Assembly (NCBI GenBank): GCA_964445695.1
Contig: CAYULF010000004.1
Coordinates: 309,776-373,775 of the forward strand
DNA from: JAUIKM01 sp964445695
GTDB lineage: Bacteria > Bacteroidota > Ignavibacteria > Kapaibacteriales > UBA7675
Direction: 5' to 3'
Length of the DNA: 64,000 nt
The stretch's first letter is position 1. Each line of letters starts with the position of its first letter. Shown here piece by piece: positions 18,101 to 26,074 of the stretch. Both the position numbers and the translations under genes were made by a program. The notes under the pieces are model-generated. The model was not told the origin of the DNA and ran no database searches. It worked only from the letters and a program-made list of their open reading frames with translations.

Positions 18101-19934
18101 TTTCCGCGACTACGATGCCGACGGCGACGTCACGACGCTGCGATTCCGCGACGACTTTGTGCGGCCTCGCTACGATGCGGCTTCCTCGCTGCAGCTGATC
18201 CGCACGCCGGAATACAATCACGTTACCGTCTCCGGTCCTGTCGCCGCAGCAGAATGGAACGGCAAAACAGGCGGCGTAGTCGCCCTGCTGGCGGACTGCG
18301 TCCTGCTGGAGGCCGACATCGACGTGAGTGAACTGGGATTCCGCGGCGGCGAAAAAATCAAGCAGGTGGACTGCAATCTGACTCCGAATGATGTGGACTT
18401 TGCGACGGATGAACTATGCCACACCTCGCCCAAAGGCGAAGGCATCGCCGGTTTCGGGCTGGACGGCAAAGTGTATGGTCGCGGCGCGCCGGGCAATGCC
18501 GGCGGCGGCGGCAACAACCACAATGCCGGCGGCGGCGGCGGCGCCAACTTCGGCAATGGCGGCGACGGCGGTTACGGTGTGCCTGACCGCGACAACAACA
18601 AAATCGCCGGCGGCGTGGCCGGTTACGCTCTGAGTCCGCAATACGGCGTAAACGCCGGCAAAGCCTACCTGGGCGGTGGCGGTGGCGCCGGCCACATCAA
18701 TCACGGCAACGGCTCCGGCGGTGCGCGCGGCGGCGGGATAGTTATCATTCGCTCCGGAAGTATTCGCACTGAGACTTTGCGCACCATTACGGCAAACGGA
18801 GGTAAGGCGGGCGACGACACCGCGCCGCTCAATCCCGACGGTTGCGGCGGCGGCGGCGCGGGCGGCACTGTAGTTCTCGACGCCGACGTGCTCGAGGGCG
18901 CACTTGCGGTCAACGCCCTTGGCGGCAGCGGCGGCAGTCAGCTGGGCGGCAGCAGTCAGTTTGCGGGTCCCGGCGGCGGCGGCGGCGGCGGTGTGCTGAT
19001 CACCGGTGCGCGCCTGGAGACCGATAATATTACGGCAGAACTTAAGGGCGGCGCGGAAGGTACCATTCCCCCGCGCGAGGAGTTTCCCGGCGCGACGCGC
19101 GGCGGGGACGGCGCGCAACTGCGCATGTCCTCAATTGTCAGCGGAACGGACCTGGGCGAATACCAAAACTGCCGCGGCTGCCGACCGGTCGTGATCAACG
19201 TGGACGCGAGTTGCGGCGTGCGCGTGGTTGAATTTCTGGATCAATCGATCACGATAGAACAAATCCTGCTGGCGCCATCCGCCAATGCGAAGCTGGAGCT
19301 CCTCGACGCCCTGCCCGCCAATCTGGCTTCCGTGCGCGTTGAAACGGTTGACCCAGCACTGGGCGGCACGTTTGAGCTGATTGCGCGCAACAGCGACGGG
19401 CGCGAAGTGCGCATCAGCGGCACGCTGGAAGCTTCGCCGGAAGCGACGCTTTCTCAGCCGGATGTGAACGACGAGCGCCTGTTGCGTGTAGAGCCGGGCG
19501 CCGACGCCTACCAATGGTATCGCGACGGTTTCCGCCTGTCGGGCAACGCCGCCCGCAGACAGGAATTTAACGCGGACTTTCCCGGCGACTACTACGCCGA
19601 CATCTTCTTTGAAAACGGCTGCGAAGCCCGCTCGGACACGATCAGCTTTGAAATCGAAACTGCCGTGGACGAGGCGCCCGAGGCCGATTTTGCAGTGCGC
19701 CTGTATCCCAATCCGGTGCTTTCGACGCTCAACCTCGAAGTGGAAGACGGCGGCGAGGCCCTGGATCTGCAGATTGTCGATCTGCTGGGACGCCAGGTGA
19801 TGCGCCGCGGCTACGCCGCCGGAAGTACTGGGTCGGTGATTTCGCTCGACCTGAACGCACTTCCGCCCGGCGGCTACAGGCTGATTGTGAAGCGCGCCGC
19901 AGGCACGCGAGTCCTGCCGCTGATAAAACAGTGA
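15195..19934 (+). CDS. Giant secreted kelch and glycine-rich protein with a type IX sorting domain
   Basis: About 1579 residues. The frame opens at 15108, but the ATG at 15195 fits a signal peptide (MPVHKLYPPKILVPAFIGAI ..., hydrophobic through FLFG) with AGGA 7 bases before it. Residues about 20-390 are a kelch propeller related to the gene before (GRLTSPRASVSAV, MVMGGFD, VYAVGG, ILVVGGD). Then a module appears twice: a beta part (DRIAIIQMQGG / DKFLLIQMQGA), then LPWNGRTGGVIAF / AEWNGKTGGVVAL, then a long glycine-rich stretch (GGGGGGAGH type). A PKD/Ig-like part separates them. The last ~75 residues (VRLYPNPVLSTLNLEVEDGG ... LPPGGYRLIVKR) are a type IX sorting domain. Likely a cell-surface or adhesion protein, by inference. 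Confidence 0.87.
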   Translation: MPVHKLYPPKILVPAFIGAICLLLFGQTFLFGAEWEEFGRLTSPRASVSAVRLDADRVMVMGGFDADRMSVKTVEILDLNSRTVSRAADMNVARAEFVALRGEDGMVYAVGGAPPGLAGATPSVERYDPETNEWTEIGELLLARRQFVAYFISATEILVVGGDASDLIARAHCEIFDITDGSSTRIADYPTRINEHVGGLTSFGVSYVAAGRTGGKDSDRSADVNSYVRNGDVWLKISELDASGARAAGTHLRRGNAIVSGGVLKESGLELLDDIYLENQNVFSNIADLLTPRFGHGMAQWSSDSVLIAGGFNGEGEALNGTEWLNVNRRSVSEGPDMDVERGTFVLMDAASFTPRGNLRVKRILAIGGQDTDGTPDDLIEVMEELAPEIPPVPHVINFYAAVRNIQPCPARLTVSSLSGFERGDRIAIIQMQGGTFNTDPDSPQFGQILEASAGQWEYAEIAAIEGSDIVLENTLVNDYDLSGAIQIVSVPEFDVLEVFDPIIALPWNGRTGGVIAFKANEVKLYEDIDAGGTGFRGGSANSGKPVVEHRAEYAAARGAQFAGRGEGIGGFGPEGLQGGRNSFATGGGGGNSYKAGGGGGGTLGRTITTRQFGQGGFGEINGLALGSPQNAAGRGGSGANLSGNLLIAGGGGGAGHADGGVSSSGARGGGIILIEAESILSAGGMLKSDGDDAVAAVDNGGGGGGAGGTVAVFAGEYTGDTLYISARGGRGADVMINGLTQRRTGPGGGGQGGRYVAAVGSNSFRFHADHSPGQNGLFTSQFAHGAIEGGAVGSEFHTTINSDIPNDALELDINITESEICIGDDLVFEAAVRGAGDGLVYEWKPEEAFFSIDGATAVFRGLQPGGTELSLTVRDATGCEQYAEMYVATEDCKRCDEISGIINDYYEITSIDYSSRSVTMSGDVAAARGDKFLLIQMQGAAIVPEDNDDYGRVINSQGAGDYEFVEVRFRDYDADGDVTTLRFRDDFVRPRYDAASSLQLIRTPEYNHVTVSGPVAAAEWNGKTGGVVALLADCVLLEADIDVSELGFRGGEKIKQVDCNLTPNDVDFATDELCHTSPKGEGIAGFGLDGKVYGRGAPGNAGGGGNNHNAGGGGGANFGNGGDGGYGVPDRDNNKIAGGVAGYALSPQYGVNAGKAYLGGGGGAGHINHGNGSGGARGGGIVIIRSGSIRTETLRTITANGGKAGDDTAPLNPDGCGGGGAGGTVVLDADVLEGALAVNALGGSGGSQLGGSSQFAGPGGGGGGGVLITGARLETDNITAELKGGAEGTIPPREEFPGATRGGDGAQLRMSSIVSGTDLGEYQNCRGCRPVVINVDASCGVRVVEFLDQSITIEQILLAPSANAKLELLDALPANLASVRVETVDPALGGTFELIARNSDGREVRISGTLEASPEATLSQPDVNDERLLRVEPGADAYQWYRDGFRLSGNAARRQEFNADFPGDYYADIFFENGCEARSDTISFEIETAVDEAPEADFAVRLYPNPVLSTLNLEVEDGGEALDLQIVDLLGRQVMRRGYAAGSTGSVISLDLNALPPGGYRLIVKRAAGTRVLPLIKQ

Positions 19935-20062
19935 CAAACAAGATGGCCTTTGCAGAAAGGGATGCGCAAGCAGACCAATAACAGGTGAAGTAAAAGCGGA
20001 GTTTGCCGCGTCTGGATTCCGGCGTAATTTGTGAGTTTTTGCACGGCCTGGAATGCAACCGT

Positions 20063-21385
20063 ATGCGCATAGCCGACCATCTTGGCAAACTTTCGTGGAC
20101 GCTGGGAGACAAAGCGCTCTTCCTGATGTACGGCTTCGGAGTGCGGCTCTGGCAGATTTCGCTGCTGCCGCGTTCGGAATTTGGGCTGTACGGACACCTC
20201 GAAGTGTGGCATGCCCTGATTTTTACGCTGAGCGAAGGGTTGGCGCTGACGGCGCTGATTAAATTCGGGGTGGAAGAGGAACAACGCGGGTCCGTCAACA
20301 GACAGACGGGCCTGCTGCACCTGGCTACATGCATCGGCGCTTCCTTGCTGATGGCTTCCATATTTCTGCTGTTCCCCGCCGTGCCGCAATTTTTTGGGGA
20401 GCCGCGCCTGTCGGACGTGGCGCTCTACCTGCCTCTCTACGTCCTCGTCACCATTCCCCGCAGCTACTGCCTGAAATTTCTCCTTCGCGACCTGCAAATG
20501 CGTGCGCTGTTTTTTGTGAACCTGACCTGGTTCGCAACGATGGCTACCGCAACGGCGATCTTCGAGCTGACGAGCGGTCTGCGCACGTTTGAAGACCTGG
20601 CGCTGGTGCATATGGTCGGTGCGCTCGTCTCATCGCTTCACCTGCTGTGGGTAACGCGGGAACAGCTTGTGTTCAGGAGCAAGGTCCAGGTCAACTTCAA
20701 GGCAATTCTGCGTTTCGGAAGGAACCAGGCCGGTTCGATGGGACTTCTGAGTGTCGGGAACATGCTGGACCGCCTGATCATACAGAAGTTTTTCGGCACG
20801 GACGGCGTTGGACTCTACGCTACGGCGCACACGTTTTTCCGGGCTTTCGACGCTCTGCGCGACGGGATGCTGGGCCTGGTCTACCCCGGCGCCGTTCAGC
20901 TGATCGCGCGCAACGATGCGGACGTCATTCGCACGTTCCTGGGCAAGGCGATAAGTTTTTACCTGCTTGTAAATGTGGCGCTGTTCACGGCATTGCAGAT
21001 CGGACTTGCGGATTTCATTATTGTCGGGCTGTTGCCGGAGCAATACCACAGCGCGGCCGGCCTGTTCAAAGTTCTGATAATTGTTGCCCTGATTCATCCC
21101 TTCTGGGTTTCGTGGACCTATGCAATGGCACGCGGCGACACGGATAAGTTGCTGCGCTTCACAATAGTTGCGACGTTTGCTCATCTAACGACCAGTTGGC
21201 TGGTGGGAATGTCGATGATTCAGATGCTTATGCCCGTGCCGACGATCGCAATGCATCTGGTACTCAACATTCTCGGATTTGCGTACCTGCGCCGGCATGT
21301 ACACTTGACGCAGTACGACCTGACGCGCGCAGTGCCGGATTCGCTGCGCTACGTTAAAAAACTTGTCGAGCGGCTACGGCCCTAG
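20063..21385 (+). CDS. Polysaccharide flippase-like membrane protein
   Basis: A 440-residue protein with about 12 hydrophobic segments and few charged loops, matching the MATE/Wzx-like exporters that flip lipid-linked sugars or related carriers across the inner membrane. Visible: GFGVRLWQISLLPRSEFGLYGH at the first helices, the internal GSMGLLSVGNMLDRLIIQKF (about 230-250), typical of Wzx second-half repeats, and GVGLYATAHTF. The frame extends to a TTG at 20003; the ATG at 20063 begins just before the first helix and is preferred. Substrate unknown; no glycan cluster is adjacent, though envelope genes surround it. Confidence 0.75.
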   Translation: MRIADHLGKLSWTLGDKALFLMYGFGVRLWQISLLPRSEFGLYGHLEVWHALIFTLSEGLALTALIKFGVEEEQRGSVNRQTGLLHLATCIGASLLMASIFLLFPAVPQFFGEPRLSDVALYLPLYVLVTIPRSYCLKFLLRDLQMRALFFVNLTWFATMATATAIFELTSGLRTFEDLALVHMVGALVSSLHLLWVTREQLVFRSKVQVNFKAILRFGRNQAGSMGLLSVGNMLDRLIIQKFFGTDGVGLYATAHTFFRAFDALRDGMLGLVYPGAVQLIARNDADVIRTFLGKAISFYLLVNVALFTALQIGLADFIIVGLLPEQYHSAAGLFKVLIIVALIHPFWVSWTYAMARGDTDKLLRFTIVATFAHLTTSWLVGMSMIQMLMPVPTIAMHLVLNILGFAYLRRHVHLTQYDLTRAVPDSLRYVKKLVERLRP

Positions 21386-21444
21386 GTTTAGAATTCGCGG
21401 CGCGGTAGTAACGGCGGCGACGCACAAACGGGAACTGCATAACA

Positions 21445-22311
21445 ATGGCTTTGATGTATCACTTCAGCAGTATGTTCAACCGTATGCGACGGCGCTTCGG
21501 CGCGCTGCTGCGCATTATGGCGGTCGCGTGTATGATCATCCTTGGCGGGGCGATTGCTCATGCCGGTTTTCACGGCGCTACATCGAGCCTGGACGAGCTG
21601 ACCGAACAGATTGTCATCAAGGTTTTCCTGCATGTGAACAGCGACGCGGCGGACCTTGAGCGCGTCAGCCGGCGCATTTCGACGATGCCTGAAGTTGCGT
21701 CCATCGACGTCACGTCGGCCGAAGAAGCGCTCGACGAGTTCATCTCCAGGTATGGGCGTCCGTCGGAAAATCTGATGCCGGTCAACCCCTTCCCGATCAC
21801 GATTACGGCGATGATTCACGATCAGTACCGCACGACGGAAGCGCTGCAGGGAATCACGCGCGAGTGCCGGGAGATCAGCGGCGTAGAGGACGCACAGTTC
21901 CGCACGGGATTTGTGGAAGCGGTCAACGATCGGATCCGACGCAACACGGCCATCTGGCTGGCGGCCGGCATCGTGATTTTAATCGTCTTCTGCGCCATGC
22001 TGCACTACACGGTCAAACATCACGGCAGCGTGGACACGACCAAAGCGCAGGTGCTTACTTTGATGGGTGCGCGACGGAGTTTTATTGCCGCGCCGGACCT
22101 GCTGTTTAACTCCGCTGCAATCATTCTGGGCCTGGCGCTGGGCACGGGCATTGTACTGCTGCTGCAAGGCGAACTGATCGACTACGCGCCGTGGGTGCGC
22201 ACGCTGGACCCGCAGGCTGTGCTGCCGGTCGGCGGTGCTGTGACGGCCGCCGCGCTGCTGATTGCCGCGCTGGCGGCGTGGCGACAGACTTCTTATCGCG
22301 CCGCGCAGTAA
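21445..22311 (+). CDS. ftsX: FtsX-type cell-division permease
   Basis: A 288-residue inner-membrane protein with the FtsX layout: one helix near residues 20-40, a periplasmic domain (about 45-165; ERVSRRISTMPEVASIDVTS resembles the FtsX fold that activates cell-wall amidases), then three helices (about 172-190, 212-236, 256-276). No ftsE ATPase is next to it here, which is common outside the Proteobacteria. FtsEX couples cell-wall hydrolysis to division. Downstream is an LptF/G permease. Start ATG at 21445; a second ATG 3 codons later is also possible. Confidence 0.85.
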   Translation: MALMYHFSSMFNRMRRRFGALLRIMAVACMIILGGAIAHAGFHGATSSLDELTEQIVIKVFLHVNSDAADLERVSRRISTMPEVASIDVTSAEEALDEFISRYGRPSENLMPVNPFPITITAMIHDQYRTTEALQGITRECREISGVEDAQFRTGFVEAVNDRIRRNTAIWLAAGIVILIVFCAMLHYTVKHHGSVDTTKAQVLTLMGARRSFIAAPDLLFNSAAIILGLALGTGIVLLLQGELIDYAPWVRTLDPQAVLPVGGAVTAAALLIAALAAWRQTSYRAAQ

Positions 22312-22480
22312 ACGGAAATTGAGCGTTCATCGATATCCAGCGCCATTAAAGGTAGATGCTGTGCGCCCCTTTGAGCGTTCTCTCCGGATGACAAACAAAA
22401 AAATCATGCCGTGCGGCGGGGTCAGGTCGGCGGTGCAGGTTTCCCGGATAGTTAAACGCAATTAACAGATCCGACACTGA

Positions 22481-23563
22481 ATGAATAAAATAGATAGATA
22501 CATCCTGCGGCACTTTCTGTCGACGCTCGTTTTCAGCATCGGAGCGCTCAGTATAGTGTTTGTGGTCGTCAGTCTGTTTGAAAAAATGGACGACTTTATC
22601 GACCACGATACGCCCGGCAACATCATTATCAAATACTACATTAATTATCTGCCGGACATTATCAAGGTGCTCTTCCCCGTCGGCATGCTACTTTCGGCAT
22701 TGTTTACAACGGGGCGGCTGTCCAACAGCAATGAGATCACGGCAATGAAAGCGGCGGGCATGAGCCTCTACCGCTACATTACGCCGCTGATGGTCCTGGC
22801 GATGATGTTAAGTATCGGGCAGTTGTATTTTAACGGTTGGGTCGTGCCCAATGCCAACCGCGTTAAAACCGACATAGAACGCGAATACCTGAAAAAGGGC
22901 GACGACGTCACGAGTTTCAGCCGACTGGATTTTCGCGACGCGCCGCTGCGCAACGTGCGGATGGGATATTACAACGACGTCTCACGCCGCGGCAGTTCGA
23001 TGAATATCGAGGAATTTTCCAGCGAGGAAAGTCCGCGTATTGTCAGCAGTTTTACCGCACCGCGTTTTACCTGGAGCGACTCCTTAAACAGCTGGCTGAT
23101 GTACGAGGTGACGGAGCGCCGCTTCAGCGAAGACGACCACGAATTACTGTTCCACGATTCGTTGGCGGCGCCGGTTAACATTACGCCGCACGAAATCATC
23201 AACATGCAGCGCAAGAGCACGGAACTGACGTTTGAGGAACTTAAACACCACATCATTCTGGCGTCGCGCGGCGGCGAAGATGTGCGCCGCGAGTGGATCG
23301 ATTACTACGGCCAACACGCCCTGCCCTTTGCCAATTTTATCGTGGTACTCTTCGGCATTCCCTTCTCCGGCGGCAAACGCAAAGGCGGCCTGGCCCTGGA
23401 AATTGCAGCCGCAATGTTCATCGCTTTTCTCTACCTCGTCTTCACGAAGGTCGGTCAGACGGTTGGTTACGCGGCCAACCTGGACCCGGTGCTGAGCGGC
23501 TGGCTGGCAAACGCCGTCTTTCTGGTCGCCGGAATTATTAATATCTTCCGCCTGCGATCCTGA
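22481..23563 (+). CDS. LptF/LptG family permease for lipopolysaccharide export
   Basis: 360 residues with three helices at the N-terminus (LRHFLSTLVFSIGALSIVFVVV about 9-30; IIKYYINYLPDIIKVLFPVGMLLSALF about 49-75; MVLAMMLSIGQLYF about 105-118), a periplasmic domain (about 125-270) and three helices at the C-terminus. This is the YjgP/YjgQ plan. The motif HALPFANFIVVLFGIPFSGGKRKGG is typical of the family. With LptB and the bridge proteins, such permeases extract lipopolysaccharide from the inner membrane. Whether it is LptF or LptG cannot be told. Neighbours ftsX and the GldL/GldM pair are also envelope genes. Confidence 0.9.
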   Translation: MNKIDRYILRHFLSTLVFSIGALSIVFVVVSLFEKMDDFIDHDTPGNIIIKYYINYLPDIIKVLFPVGMLLSALFTTGRLSNSNEITAMKAAGMSLYRYITPLMVLAMMLSIGQLYFNGWVVPNANRVKTDIEREYLKKGDDVTSFSRLDFRDAPLRNVRMGYYNDVSRRGSSMNIEEFSSEESPRIVSSFTAPRFTWSDSLNSWLMYEVTERRFSEDDHELLFHDSLAAPVNITPHEIINMQRKSTELTFEELKHHIILASRGGEDVRREWIDYYGQHALPFANFIVVLFGIPFSGGKRKGGLALEIAAAMFIAFLYLVFTKVGQTVGYAANLDPVLSGWLANAVFLVAGIINIFRLRS

Positions 23564-23603
23564 TTCGCGGACGATCGCGCGGGACATACAGGCAACGGGG
23601 ACC

Positions 23604-24404
23604 ATGGAACAGATTCAGACTTTATCGACCATTCGCGGGCGCGAGATTCTACGCTCCATCTACCGCGACATGCGTTTTGAGCGCCAGTTGAGCAGCACTG
23701 CGGTGTTGACGGCCTGCCTGCGCATCTGCATTGGTGAGCGCGATCTGATGCGTTACGGCCGCGACGACATCACGATTGTGCATCCGCTTGGCCTGTTTGC
23801 CGGCGTCAGCCTGTGGCTGCAGGAGATTGTCAACCGCTTTTACTTTTCCACCATATCCTCTCTTGTTTACCTCGGAGCTGCAATCCTCCTGTTAATCGTC
23901 GGGGCATTCCGCTTCACGTCAATTATCGGCAGTGAATTTGTGGTGGCGGGCATTGCGCTGGAGGCCGGGCTGCTGATGCTCTTGTTTGTCATCATGTTTT
24001 TCTCCCCGACGGATGACTACCTCGATCTCGACGCCGCCGGCGGCGAAGACTCGGAGTCCGAACTGAACCAGATTGTGCGGGAGATAGGCGAGATTTCCAG
24101 CGACTATGCGGCTTTTTCGAATCAGGTAGACGATGTCACGGCCACGCTGAGCAGCCTGGCCGCGCGCCAGGACCAACTGATCGAGGTGATGCGCGAGTCC
24201 ACGCGCCAGAATGCATTGATGGTCGCGCCGCAGCCGCAGTTGCTGGAAACGATGCAGAAAACAAATCAGGCGCTGCACGAATTCACGGAAACCGTCCAGA
24301 ATCTTGTCGGCGCGGCTCAGGCCTTGCGCCGCGAAGAGGTGGAACGCTCCGTGCGCCAGGAAGTTGAACGCCTTCTGGCCGGACGCCTGAACGACAAACA
24401 ATGA
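23604..24404 (+). CDS. gldL: GldL/PorL-like type IX secretion motor subunit
   Basis: 266 residues: a soluble N-terminal part (1-80), two close helices (about 84-102 and 109-133), then a cytoplasmic coiled-coil-like tail (about 155-260). The helix region matches GldL: GAAILLLIVGAFRF resembles the GAA..IVGALFK of known members, GIALEAGLLML carries Glu120 where GldL has its essential membrane glutamate, and SPTDDYLDL matches the conserved EPxxDELDW end. In known systems GldL is the stator that uses ion flow to drive secretion and gliding. The stop overlaps the ATG of the GldM-like gene (ATGA). Odd: the 80-residue N-terminal extension before the first helix, absent from classic GldL. Confidence 0.72.
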   Translation: MEQIQTLSTIRGREILRSIYRDMRFERQLSSTAVLTACLRICIGERDLMRYGRDDITIVHPLGLFAGVSLWLQEIVNRFYFSTISSLVYLGAAILLLIVGAFRFTSIIGSEFVVAGIALEAGLLMLLFVIMFFSPTDDYLDLDAAGGEDSESELNQIVREIGEISSDYAAFSNQVDDVTATLSSLAARQDQLIEVMRESTRQNALMVAPQPQLLETMQKTNQALHEFTETVQNLVGAAQALRREEVERSVRQEVERLLAGRLNDKQ

Positions 24405-25936
24405 AAAAGTCGCCCGATCAAGCTTTGCGGCGCCGCCGCGGCGTCGAAATTTACTTCGTCCTTTACCTGACGGCGTTACTGCTGTTGCTGCTGGATAAAC
24501 GCGGTACGGACACCAAGCCGGACGAGGAACTGGTCATCGGGCTGCTGCAAACCAACTTTTCGATTCAGGCTGAGAAAAACCTGCTGAACTGCACCGCTTT
24601 GCGCACCGAAGACGGCTTGCAGATTGTCTCGCTCGACTCGGTCAACACCATCTTCAGCAAGGGCAATGTCACCGACGTGCAGTACGATTTCACCATCATC
24701 GACGTGGCGCGCAACCGCAATTACGTGATCAGTGAAAACCAGCAACCGGACGGCCAGGTCGGCTACGGCTACCGGCGTCTGGACGAGGGCGAGCGCGCCA
24801 TCTTCAGCTGGAAACCGGACCTCAGCAGCGGCGACCGCGCGGTGTACACGATCCGCGTCGAGGCCAGCGCCAAACCGCTCGTGCCGGCGCGTATCACTTC
24901 GCCGGAGCAGCGCCGACAGCTGGAAAAAATCATTGAGGAAGGCGATCAGCGCGTCGACGCCGACACGCGTTTTCAGCTGGCAGTGACTTTTGTGGGCGAT
25001 GCGAGCATCGCGGCCAATCTGGATAGCGACAACCCGGTGGACACGGTTACTCGGGTCATTTATCAGGAGGGCGATCAGCCGGTCACGGTCATCAACGCAC
25101 CGGCGGGCAACATCACCTTCAGCCCGGCCAATGCGGCTATTTACGCGGTGGCGAATGCGCGGTGGTACAACCGCATCGTCGTCGGAGGCATCGACCTGAA
25201 AAACGACCTGGCGGAATCACCGGAAATCAGCGTCGACGGCGAAGGTGAAGCGGCCATCGCGTCGATCGACGACGGCGCGATCCGCGTGGACGGCACCGCG
25301 CCGACCCGGGGCCAGATGCGTGTTACACTGCAGCTGCATCGCCGCAGCGACGACCAGACGGCCGACGTATCGTTCGACGTGCGTACGCGTCCGCTTCCCG
25401 CCGCGTTGACGCCCGCGCGCATGTATCCGGGACTGAGTTACAACTTTGATCCGCGTTTTCCGGCGCTTGTCGGTCAGGACGTCAAAGCGGTCCTGCGCGA
25501 CGCCGCCGGGCGCGAGCGCCACGTGAGCGTCCAGGGCGAAGCGTTTTCGTTCATTCCTCAACGCAGCGACATCGGTGCGGATTTTGAGTTGATCCGCAGC
25601 GTCAACGGCAAGACAATAGCCACGAGTTCACTTATTCAGGTGCGCGACTTTCCGCTGCCGGAGATTGCCGAAGTTAACATGCAGTCCGGCATGGCCATCG
25701 TGCGCACACGTGCTTATGGCGGCCCGCAAAGCAGCAATCGCATTTCCATTAAGATCGAAGGAAACGCACAGGTGGTCAGCGAGCGCCACGGCGAGTGGGA
25801 ATACCTGCCGGAGGGCAACATGCACATCCAGGTGTTTGAAGTGGAGCCGCGCAACAAAAACGCGGCGTTTGAGTTCAGCGTCAAGGCCGTGGACCGGAAC
25901 GGGCGTGAGAGTGCGGAGAGAGAGGTTGGGGGGTGA
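24401..25936 (+). CDS. gldM: GldM/PorM-like type IX secretion motor subunit
   Basis: 511 residues, close to the 513 of the classic GldM. A basic start (RRRRG), one helix (about 15-31, VEIYFVLYLTALLLLLL) and a long periplasmic part with beta-domain character, including a module with FSPANAAIYAVANARWYNRI and the repeated pattern of small Ig-like domains (about 320-500). In known systems GldM crosses the periplasm, coupling the GldL stator to the outer-membrane ring. The four-base overlap with the GldL-like gene supports a complex. Evidence is topology, length, order and the partner gene rather than strong sequence identity. Immediately downstream is an AT-rich foreign gene, so the true operon may have continued (gldN-like) elsewhere. 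Confidence 0.68.
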   Translation: MKKSPDQALRRRRGVEIYFVLYLTALLLLLLDKRGTDTKPDEELVIGLLQTNFSIQAEKNLLNCTALRTEDGLQIVSLDSVNTIFSKGNVTDVQYDFTIIDVARNRNYVISENQQPDGQVGYGYRRLDEGERAIFSWKPDLSSGDRAVYTIRVEASAKPLVPARITSPEQRRQLEKIIEEGDQRVDADTRFQLAVTFVGDASIAANLDSDNPVDTVTRVIYQEGDQPVTVINAPAGNITFSPANAAIYAVANARWYNRIVVGGIDLKNDLAESPEISVDGEGEAAIASIDDGAIRVDGTAPTRGQMRVTLQLHRRSDDQTADVSFDVRTRPLPAALTPARMYPGLSYNFDPRFPALVGQDVKAVLRDAAGRERHVSVQGEAFSFIPQRSDIGADFELIRSVNGKTIATSSLIQVRDFPLPEIAEVNMQSGMAIVRTRAYGGPQSSNRISIKIEGNAQVVSERHGEWEYLPEGNMHIQVFEVEPRNKNAAFEFSVKAVDRNGRESAEREVGG

Positions 25937-26001
25937 GGGTACATCCCTAGTTGGGTGTCGATTCTACGGCACAAACTTTGACAGTTTGCAAGCATCTACC
26001 A

Positions 26002-26016
26002 CACAATTTAATTGTG
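26002..26016. promoter_or_regulatory. Palindromic operator-like site before the DUF262 gene
   Basis: CACAATT (26002-26008) and AATTGTG (26010-26016) are exact reverse complements around a single T. TATCTTAG follows directly at 26017, close to the -7 consensus, and the start codon is 58 bases further. This geometry suits a repressor site over a promoter; no regulator is known. Confidence 0.4.
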
Positions 26017-26074
26017 TATCTTAGCCAAACACTGGACCAGATTCCACTTTCTTAAACTCACTTACAGAGCCCAC

